DNA of 18,077 nt from Streptosporangiaceae bacterium. Lineage in GTDB: Bacteria > Actinomycetota > Actinomycetes > Streptosporangiales > Streptosporangiaceae. The DNA lies in the NCBI GenBank assembly GCA_025934635.1, contig JAICWX010000177.1:1-18077 (forward strand). Direction: 5' to 3'. The notes below the pieces were generated by a model. That model had not been told where the DNA came from, ran no database searches, and was given only the letters and a program-made list of their open reading frames with translations. The position numbers and the translations under genes are program-made. Shown piece by piece: positions 1 to 6,081 of the stretch (position 1 is the first letter of the stretch; the number at the start of each line of letters is the position of its first letter).

Positions 1-14
1 ACCACCGCCACTAA

Positions 15-701
15 TACCCGGAGCACGTGGACGGGGCGACCTGCGGCATCGTCTCCCCGATCCTGCAGCCCGGACTGGAGAGGGACTTCCGGGTGCCGCG
101 GGTGCCCTCGATCAACGCCACCGGCCACACGAACGCCCTGGTGTACCCGGGGGTGGGCTGGGTCTTGTGGCGGTCCCCCGACGCGCTGCCCGGCGACCTC
201 GTGTTCAAGGTCAACTACCTGGGCGGCGAGATGCCGACGTTCGCGCTGAACTTCTCCCGGCCCGGGGCGCAGGTCGCCGCCCAGTACTACAACTTCGTCA
301 GGCTCGGCCACGAGGGCTACCGCCGGGTGCAGCAGACCTGCCAGGACATCGCCCTGCACCTGTCCGGCGAGATCGCCAAGATCGGACCGTTCGAGCTGCT
401 CACCGAGGGCCGCGACCTGCCCGTGTTCGCCTTCAAGCTGCGCGACGACGTCACCGGCTACTCGGTGTTCGACCTGTCGGAACGGCTGCGGATGCGCGGC
501 TGGCAGGTGCCCGCCTACACCTTCCCCGACGACATGGCCGGCACCGCGGTGATGCGGATCGTGGTCAGGAACGGCTTCAGCACCGACCTGGCCAACCTGC
601 TGCTCGCGGACCTGCGCAAGCACGTCCAGATCCTGGAGCACCACCCGCAGACCCAGCCGCCGCCGGAGATCCAGCACAAGCGCGAGTCCTTCAAGCACTA
701 G
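15..701 (+). pseudogene. Glutamate decarboxylase, C-terminal part, probably decayed
   Basis: The reading frame matches the second half of PLP-dependent glutamate decarboxylases (group II, GadA/GadB type): HVDGA, DFRVPRV, YPGVGW, VNYLGGEMPTFALNFSRPG, RLRMRGWQVPAYTFP and a typical SFKH tail. The family converts glutamate to GABA and CO2 in the cytosol, often for acid resistance. Two things argue that this copy is not functional. An in-frame TAA at 12-14 cuts the frame just before the conserved HVD block, so only a GTG at 27 could start it, far too late for the fold. The block that normally reads GHK, carrying the Schiff-base lysine, reads GHTNAL here. Everything downstream is well conserved, so decay is recent or the left edge is a sequence or assembly error. 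The N-terminal half lies outside the window. The stop codon shares the palindrome CTAG at 698-701 with the stop of the opposite gene. Family assignment is firm; pseudogene status is inference. Confidence 0.65.
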
Positions 702-1576
702 GAGGTCAGCCAGGTCAGGACGGGCATGATCCGGTGGCCGCGGACGGGCGTCCAGGGATGGTGCTCGCTGTTAGTCCAGGCGTAGGCGGGCAGGCCGTCG
801 CGGACCAGGCCGAGCAGCCGGGGCTCGCCGAGGTCGGCCGCGGCCCAGCCGTAGAGCGCCTGGATCCGGGGCACGATGACGCCGTAGTCGATCAGGCGGC
901 CGGCGTGGTTCTCCATGACCAGGATCTCGCTCAGCGTGATGCCGTCGAGCGGGTACCGGTCCGGCAGGATGTTGTGCAGGGACAGGAACAGGTCGGCGCC
1001 CCGCCAGCGCGGGTCGCCGAGCGGGCGGCTGACGGCGCGCAGCCGGCCCAGCGCGAGCCGCGGCCGCGCGACCAGCGCATGCGCGTACAGCACCCGGCTC
1101 AGGGTCACGTTCATGAAGAACCGCTCGATGGGGAGCTCGGCCGCGCACAGCTCCTGGTGGTGCAGGTAGCCCGCGACGATGCTGGCGTTGTGGGCCCGGT
1201 ACCAGGACACGGCGCTGGGCTGGCGCAGGAAATCGGCCCAGCGGGAGACCGGCGGGCTGCTCGCGGGCCCGGCTGCGCCGGCGGCCAGCCGGTCCGCTTC
1301 CCACGCGTCGCGCAGCAGGCCCTCGTTGACCGCGCGCCACCAGGCGCTGCCGGGCTGGACGGCATCCGGGCCGGCGAGCAGGCCCCGGCGGACCTGCCAC
1401 TGCATGAAGGCCACCTCGGCCCGGCGGTACGCCCGGATCGGCGCCTGGCCGGGCCGGTCATCGTAGAAACGGCTGGCCAGCCGCAGCCGCCGGGCCGGAT
1501 CGTCCCGCACGGCCGCCACCATGCTGGCGGCCTCGGCCGCCGCATCACCACCACCCATCGGGAGATAGCTTGACAT
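698..1576 (-). CDS. Uncharacterised actinobacterial protein, 292 residues
   Basis: I do not recognise a named domain. The product from the ATG at 1576 is a soluble-looking, Trp- and Arg-rich protein with no signal peptide or membrane segment. Notable blocks are RRLRLASRFYDDRPGQAP, SAWWRAVNEGLLRDAWEA, WYRAHNASIVAGYL, ERFFMNVTLSRVLYAHALV and YGVIVPRIQALYGW. Codon use matches the neighbours, so it is a real gene. The start is uncertain: the open frame continues upstream to 1807, but that stretch crosses a hairpin resembling a transposon end. An AGGAGG abuts the ATG at 1576 with no spacer. ATG at 1558 or 1522 are alternatives, and the first conserved-looking block starts only after 1522. It converges on the glutamate decarboxylase fragment, their stops overlapping in CTAG. 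No functional context is visible. Confidence 0.7.
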   Translation of the reverse strand: MSSYLPMGGGDAAAEAASMVAAVRDDPARRLRLASRFYDDRPGQAPIRAYRRAEVAFMQWQVRRGLLAGPDAVQPGSAWWRAVNEGLLRDAWEADRLAAGAAGPASSPPVSRWADFLRQPSAVSWYRAHNASIVAGYLHHQELCAAELPIERFFMNVTLSRVLYAHALVARPRLALGRLRAVSRPLGDPRWRGADLFLSLHNILPDRYPLDGITLSEILVMENHAGRLIDYGVIVPRIQALYGWAAADLGEPRLLGLVRDGLPAYAWTNSEHHPWTPVRGHRIMPVLTWLTS

Positions 1577-1605
1577 CCTCCTCGCCCTGAGGACAGGGAT
1601 TCCCT
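1571..1605 (-). mobile_element. Possible IS200/IS605-type right-end remnant
   Basis: Read on the minus strand, this stretch has a GGAATCCCTG arm, a small hairpin (CCCTG/CAGGG arms at 1585-1589 and 1594-1598 around a 4-base loop), then GCGAGGAGGATGTCAA. This is the layout I recall from the 3' ends of IS605/IS1341-type tnpB elements in actinobacteria and archaea, where the TnpB reading frame and its guide RNA end in a GIPVL-encoding hairpin followed by GAGGATGTCAA. No tnpA or tnpB coding sequence is present, so at most this is a solo end or a non-autonomous derivative. The assignment rests on motif memory only. Confidence 0.4.
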
Positions 1606-1606
1606 C

Positions 1607-1864
1607 GTGCTGCCACAATGTGCAGGTGGGAGCCGCTGGCCCAGCATGGACTACGGCGCCGACGTCTCCCCGCCCGGCTGGAACACCGCGTGCTCGGAGG
1701 CCGAAGTGTACGAACGGCCGGTGCCGCGGGCCACCTGCGCGTGGTTCGATTTCTTCCGGTGCGACTACGAGCCGATAGTGCACTCCGCCAGCGAGAACCG
1801 GCAGCACCGGGTAGCCCGGCTCACCTTTGACCTGACGACCGGACAGGCACAGATCCAGAAGTGA
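1607..1864 (+). CDS. Small hypothetical ORF, doubtful
   Basis: This is an 85-residue open frame from a GTG (a 72-residue version starts at the ATG at 1646) inside the 365-bp stretch between the unknown minus-strand gene and the PaaZ-type gene. The translation has no recognised domain; it is Trp/Cys/Tyr-containing in its middle (CAWFDFFRCDYEP) and ends in LTFDLTTGQAQIQK. No convincing ribosome binding site precedes either start. It ends ten bases before a hairpin at 1874-1899. The opposite strand is also open here, so the frame may be chance in GC-rich DNA or lie inside a small mobile element. Confidence 0.25.
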   Translation: MLPQCAGGSRWPSMDYGADVSPPGWNTACSEAEVYERPVPRATCAWFDFFRCDYEPIVHSASENRQHRVARLTFDLTTGQAQIQK

Positions 1865-1873
1865 CCCGGCGCC

Positions 1874-1899
1874 CGCCGTGAAGGATGGGCTTCACGGCG
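1874..1899. repeat. Perfect hairpin upstream of the PaaZ-type gene
   Basis: Nine-base arms CGCCGTGAA and TTCACGGCG enclose an 8-base loop. No T-run follows on either strand, so a classical intrinsic terminator is not supported. It sits about 43 bp before the start of the PaaZ-type gene and about 270 bp from the IS605-like end at 1571-1605. It could be the other boundary of a small non-autonomous element or a structure in the PaaZ leader. Confidence 0.5.
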
Positions 1900-1941
1900 C
1901 AGATACGGTAACTGAGGGAACCGGCCGGTAAGGAGCTGACG

Positions 1942-3978
1942 ATGACGGTGCTGCGCAGTTACGTAGGCGGAGTGTGGACCGGGCCAGCCGACGGGCGGCC
2001 GGTGCTGGACGCGGTGACCGGCGAGGAGGTCGCCCGGGTGTCGTCGGACGGCATCGACCTGGGCGCGGCGCTGGCCTACGGGCGCGGCACCGGCGGCCCG
2101 GCGCTGCGCGCGCTGACCTTCCACCAGCGGGCGGGGCTGCTCAAGTCGCTCGGGCAGCTGCTGCGCGAGCACCGGCCGGAGCTGTACGCCCTCTCGGCCC
2201 GCACCGGCGCGACCCTGGCCGACGCTAAGTTCGACGTCGACGGCGGCATCGGCGTGCTGCTCAGCTACGCCAGCCGGGCCCGGCGCGAGCTGCCGAATGA
2301 CACGATCCTGCCAGAGGGTGCGGCCGAGCCGCTCGGCCGCGGCGGCACTTTCGCCGGCCAGCATGTCCTCACCTCCCGGCCCGGGGTCGCGGTGCAGGTC
2401 AACGCGTTCAACTTCCCGGTCTGGGGACCGCTGGAGAAGTTCGCCCCGGCGTTCATCGCCGGCGTGCCCAGCCTGGTCAAGCCGGCCACCCCGACCGCGT
2501 ACCTGACGGCCCGGCTGGTCGAGCTGATCGTGGAGTCGGGCCTGCTGCCGCCGGGATCGATCCAGCTCGTCTGCGGGAGCATCGGCGGGCTGTTCGGGCA
2601 TCTCGGCGAGCAGGACATGGTGTCCTTCACCGGGTCCGCCGCCACCGCCCGGCAGCTGCGTGCCCACCCGGCCATCGTCGAGCGGTCGGTGCGGTTCAAC
2701 GCCGAGGCGGACTCGCTGAACTGCTCGGTCCTCGGCCCCGACGCCGGGCCGGGCACACCGGAATTCGACCTGTACGTCGGGCAGCTGGTCACGGAGATGA
2801 CGGTCAAGGCCGGGCAGAAGTGCACCGCGATCAGGCGCGCCCTGGTCCCGGCCGCGCTGGCGGATCAGGTGGCCGAGGCGGCCCGGGAGCGGCTGGCCCA
2901 GGTGGTCGTGGGCAATCCGGCCGCCGAGGGCGTCCAGATGGGCGCGCTGGCCGGTCTGGAGCAGCGTGAGGAGGTACGCCGTTCGGTCAAGGCCCTGCTG
3001 GCGGCGGCCCGGATCGTGGCCGGCGACCCCGACCGCGTGGAGGTGACCGGCGCCAGCGCCGAGCGCGGCGCGTTCATGGCGCCGGTGCTGCTCCGGGCCG
3101 GCGACGCGGGCCGGCCCGAGCCGCATCAGGTGGAGGCGTTCGGGCCGGTCGCCACCATCATCGGCTACCAGGGCACCGCGGATGCGATCGAACTGGCGGC
3201 GCGCGGGCGGGGCAGCCTGGCCGGCTCGGTGGTCACCGCCGACGTCTCCTTCGCCCGCGAGCTGGTCCTCGGACTGGCTCCCTGGCACGGCCGGATCCTG
3301 GTCCTGGACCGCGACGACGCGGCCGAGTCCACCGGGCACGGATCGCCGCTGCCCACGCTGGTGCACGGCGGCCCCGGACGGGCCGGCGGCGGCGAGGAAC
3401 TGGGCGGCATGCACAGCGTCCGGCACCATATGCAGCGCACCGCGGTGCAGGCCAGCCCGCGGGTCCTGGCCGCCGTCACCGGCCGCTGGATCCCGGGCAC
3501 CGAGCGGAACGCCGGTGGCGGCCACCCCTTCCGCAAGCCGCTGGCGGACCTACGGGTCGGCGACACGGTGGTGGCCGGGCCGCGGGCGGTCACGCTGGCC
3601 GACATCGAGCACTTCGCCGAGTTCACCGGGGACAACTTCTACGCGCACATGGACGAGGACGCCGCCCGGGCCAACCCGTTCTTCGACGGCCGGGTCGCGC
3701 ACGGCTACCTCATCGTCTCGTTCGCGGCCGGGCTGTTCGTGCACCCCGATCCCGGTCCCGTGCTGGCCAACTACGGGCTGGAGAACCTGCGCTTCCTCAC
3801 GCCGGTCTACCCCGGCGACGAGCTGACGGTGACGCTGACCTGCAAGGAGATCACCCCGCGGGAGGACGCCGGGCACGGCGAGGTGCGCTGGGACGCCGAG
3901 GTCGCCAACCAGGACGGCAAGCCGGTGGCCACCTACGACGTGCTGACCCTGGTCGCGAAGCGGTGGCCGCCCGCCTAG
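1942..3978 (+). CDS. paaZ: PaaZ-type aldehyde dehydrogenase / MaoC-like enoyl-CoA hydratase fusion
   Basis: The 678-residue product matches the length and two-domain layout of PaaZ, the oxepin-CoA ring-opening hydrolase and semialdehyde dehydrogenase of the aerobic phenylacetyl-CoA pathway. Residues 1 to about 515 are an NADP-type aldehyde dehydrogenase with the general-base Glu255 (NAEADSLN) and nucleophile Cys294 (KAGQKCTAI). Residues about 535 to 678 are a MaoC hot-dog hydratase with the GDNFYAH motif (Asp564, His569) and GRVAHGYL. Both active sites look intact. AAGGAG six bases before the ATG supports the start. No other paa gene is in the window, so the gene may serve a dispersed phenylacetate pathway or a related ring-cleavage route. 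It converges on the reactivase gene with a 4-bp gap and no terminator between them. Confidence 0.88.
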   Translation: MTVLRSYVGGVWTGPADGRPVLDAVTGEEVARVSSDGIDLGAALAYGRGTGGPALRALTFHQRAGLLKSLGQLLREHRPELYALSARTGATLADAKFDVDGGIGVLLSYASRARRELPNDTILPEGAAEPLGRGGTFAGQHVLTSRPGVAVQVNAFNFPVWGPLEKFAPAFIAGVPSLVKPATPTAYLTARLVELIVESGLLPPGSIQLVCGSIGGLFGHLGEQDMVSFTGSAATARQLRAHPAIVERSVRFNAEADSLNCSVLGPDAGPGTPEFDLYVGQLVTEMTVKAGQKCTAIRRALVPAALADQVAEAARERLAQVVVGNPAAEGVQMGALAGLEQREEVRRSVKALLAAARIVAGDPDRVEVTGASAERGAFMAPVLLRAGDAGRPEPHQVEAFGPVATIIGYQGTADAIELAARGRGSLAGSVVTADVSFARELVLGLAPWHGRILVLDRDDAAESTGHGSPLPTLVHGGPGRAGGGEELGGMHSVRHHMQRTAVQASPRVLAAVTGRWIPGTERNAGGGHPFRKPLADLRVGDTVVAGPRAVTLADIEHFAEFTGDNFYAHMDEDAARANPFFDGRVAHGYLIVSFAAGLFVHPDPGPVLANYGLENLRFLTPVYPGDELTVTLTCKEITPREDAGHGEVRWDAEVANQDGKPVATYDVLTLVAKRWPPA

Positions 3979-3982
3979 CCGC

Positions 3983-5680
3983 TCAGTCCGGGCGGGCCAG
4001 GGCCAGGCCGAGGGCGACCGCGTAGCGGTGGCCGAGCGATGCGCCCGGGCAGGTACCGCCGACGTCGCCGCGGCCCGCGGCCACGCCGTCCGGCAGCGAC
4101 CGGGACAGGACGCCGAGCAGTTCCTCGTCACCGGCCGGGCCGCCGACCATCAGGACCTGCGCGGGGTCATGGCCGATGGTCCGCACCGCCCGGCCGAAGT
4201 TCGCCGCCAGCACCGCCTGCTTGAGCCGCAGCCGGATGGCGCGCCACTCGCCGGGCCCGCGGTGACGGTCGAACGGCAGCCAGCCCCCCGGCCCTTCGAC
4301 CACGAGCATGCCGGCCGCCGAGGCGGGCGCCGGGACGTCGAGGAAACCGCGACGGCCGTCCTCGCCCTCGAACCGCTGGCCGCCGTCCACCCGGACGGAC
4401 GGCCCGCGCTTGACCCAGTCGGCGGACGCGCGCGGGATGGCGAGCATCTCCGCCACGGCGGCGGTCAGCAGCTCCCCGGCGCCCGCGGCTACCACGGTCC
4501 CCCCGGTCCCGGTGACGTCGATCGTGCCTGCCCCCAGGTCGACGACGGCCGCGTCGTCACGGGCACCCGGAGTGGTGAGCGCGCCGATCCGGGCCGCGTC
4601 CGGCTCGCCCAGCGGGCTGTGCACGGGTACATCCAGCAGGTCGCGCAGGACGGATGCGGCATCTTTGTCGCCCGCGCGGCTCAGCGAGGCGATCAGTACC
4701 GCCCGGCCGGTGCTGCCCTGCCGGGCGGTGGCCGCTTCGGCCGCGGCGGCCAGGTCCACCGCGAACAGGTCATCGACCTCGGCTCCCCCGGGGCCGGCCC
4801 CCGCGCCGAAGGCCGATACGGCGCCGACCGGCCAGCCGGCCAGCCGCGGGCAGGCGGCCCGGAGCGTGAGCCGGCCCGCCTCGGCGGTCATCACCCAGGG
4901 CTCGTCCGGGACTTCCGGCCCGTCCGGGACGGCGGGCAGCAGCCCCACCACCGCGTTGGCGTGGTCAGCCAGCGCCCGGCTCACCGCGACCGCGTCGCCC
5001 GCCTCCCCCTCGGCCAGGCCGAGCCGGGCGCCGAGCGCCACCGGGTCGGCCAGCAGCCGCAGCGTGTGCCCGGGCGGGCGTACCTCGACCGCCAGCAGCC
5101 GGCACGCGGCCGCCGTGCGGGTATCGACCTGGTCGATGACCGGCAGGCCGCTGATCAGGTCACGGGGCAGCCGGTTGGCCACCAGCACGCCCTCATCGCC
5201 GGCTACCAGCACCGCGCCGACCGGCGTCCCGGCGGCCAGCAAGGCCCGCAGCCGGGCGGCGGCCTCGTCGTAGCGCGGGCCGGGCGGCACGACCGCTACC
5301 ACCGCCATCCCGTCCGGGGCAGGCGGGTCACCGGGGGCCGGATCGCCGAGGGACAGGGGCACGCCGACGCAGGCTCCGGTTCCGCCCGGCGTGGGCACGC
5401 CCGCCGCCAGTACCCGGAGCCGGCCGGCCGGCGCCGCGGCATCGGGCACGCTGACCACCGCGGTGTCCACCGCCCGCAGCGGCGCGATCCGCGCCTCGGT
5501 CACCGTGCAGCCGAACTGGCGCTCCAGCCGGCGGACCAGCGCCGCCGCGCCCCGCAGCGAGCCCGGTGACCCTTTGCGGCCGCGCGTCGGCGCCCGGCCC
5601 GCGCCGAGGATCTTGCCGCCGGACACCAGCACGACCTCGGTCGTGGCGTTGCCGACGTCGACCCCGGCGATCACCGTCAC
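3983..5680 (-). CDS. pduG: Diol/glycerol dehydratase reactivase, large subunit (DdrA/PduG family)
   Basis: This 565-residue chaperone-like ATPase belongs to the family that exchanges damaged cobalamin out of B12-dependent diol or glycerol dehydratase. It shows the actin/Hsp70-like nucleotide-binding signature: phosphate-1 loop DVGNATTEV (residues 8-16), phosphate-2 loop VVDLGAGTIDV (about 379-389), an adenosine-type VLMVGGP, and the family tail GHRYAVALGL. Length is slightly below the roughly 605-610 of enteric members. Start is GTG with GGAGG seven bases upstream, 11 bp after the dehydratase small subunit, so the three dehydratase genes form one unit. No gene for the small partner subunit (DdrB/PduH) follows; the next gene is convergent. 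Either it is encoded elsewhere or this lineage does without it. Confidence 0.88.
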   Translation of the reverse strand: MTVIAGVDVGNATTEVVLVSGGKILGAGRAPTRGRKGSPGSLRGAAALVRRLERQFGCTVTEARIAPLRAVDTAVVSVPDAAAPAGRLRVLAAGVPTPGGTGACVGVPLSLGDPAPGDPPAPDGMAVVAVVPPGPRYDEAAARLRALLAAGTPVGAVLVAGDEGVLVANRLPRDLISGLPVIDQVDTRTAAACRLLAVEVRPPGHTLRLLADPVALGARLGLAEGEAGDAVAVSRALADHANAVVGLLPAVPDGPEVPDEPWVMTAEAGRLTLRAACPRLAGWPVGAVSAFGAGAGPGGAEVDDLFAVDLAAAAEAATARQGSTGRAVLIASLSRAGDKDAASVLRDLLDVPVHSPLGEPDAARIGALTTPGARDDAAVVDLGAGTIDVTGTGGTVVAAGAGELLTAAVAEMLAIPRASADWVKRGPSVRVDGGQRFEGEDGRRGFLDVPAPASAAGMLVVEGPGGWLPFDRHRGPGEWRAIRLRLKQAVLAANFGRAVRTIGHDPAQVLMVGGPAGDEELLGVLSRSLPDGVAAGRGDVGGTCPGASLGHRYAVALGLALARPD

Positions 5681-5691
5681 CCGGCTGCCTC

Positions 5692-6081
5692 CTAACCGGA
5701 CAGGCCCCGGCGGGCGTAGACCTCGGCCGCCTCGGCCAGCAGCGCCGCGCAGCGGGGCAGTCCCCGGGCCGCCAGCCCCGCCGCCAGCTCGGTCAGCTGG
5801 GCCGGGGTCGACCGGCCCGGCCGCAGCGCCTCGTAGACGGCCAGCACCTCGTCGTCGGGGAGCCCGGTCAGCTCGGCCGCGCGGCGCAGGTTCTCGGCCA
5901 GCTGCGGATTGCCGTGCCGCTCCGCCACCACCGCCTGCCGTTCCAGCGTCTCCGGGTGGATCCGCAGGTCCGCCAGGCCGACCTCACCCGACCGGACCGC
6001 CTCGACGGTGAGGGTGTCCACCGGCTTCCCCGACAGCGCCCGGACACCGGTCCCGTCGGTCACGTCAGCCTCGGTCGTCAC
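5692..6081 (-). CDS. pduE: B12-dependent diol dehydratase, small subunit (PduE/DhaB3 family)
   Basis: The 129-residue product carries the small-subunit core of diol and glycerol dehydratases: DLRIHPETLERQA, NLRRAAELTGLPDDEVL, YEALRPGRST and a helical C-terminus. The subunit packs against the large subunit in the (alpha-beta-gamma)2 enzyme. The frame stays open upstream to 6537, but that part overlaps the larger gene in another frame. The GTG at 6081 overlaps the preceding stop as GTGA and has GGAGGG about six bases upstream, indicating translational coupling. The N-terminus (TTEADVTDGTGVRALSG) is not an amphipathic helix, unlike the encapsulation peptide at the start of enteric PduE. Confidence 0.88.
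   Translation of the reverse strand: MTTEADVTDGTGVRALSGKPVDTLTVEAVRSGEVGLADLRIHPETLERQAVVAERHGNPQLAENLRRAAELTGLPDDEVLAVYEALRPGRSTPAQLTELAAGLAARGLPRCAALLAEAAEVYARRGLSG

Noticed and set aside
167..1573. 468-residue plus-strand frame, and other long Arg/Pro/Gly-rich frames opposite real genes
   Set aside because: These have the composition expected from antisense or off-frame reading of very GC-rich genes and no domain signature; the real genes in those places are well supported.
1577..1807. N-terminal extension of the unknown minus-strand gene
   Set aside because: It crosses a transposon-end-like hairpin and its translation looks like chance coding; starts at 1576 or further in are preferred.
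1874..1899. Intrinsic terminator
   Set aside because: The hairpin is perfect but no T-run follows on either strand.
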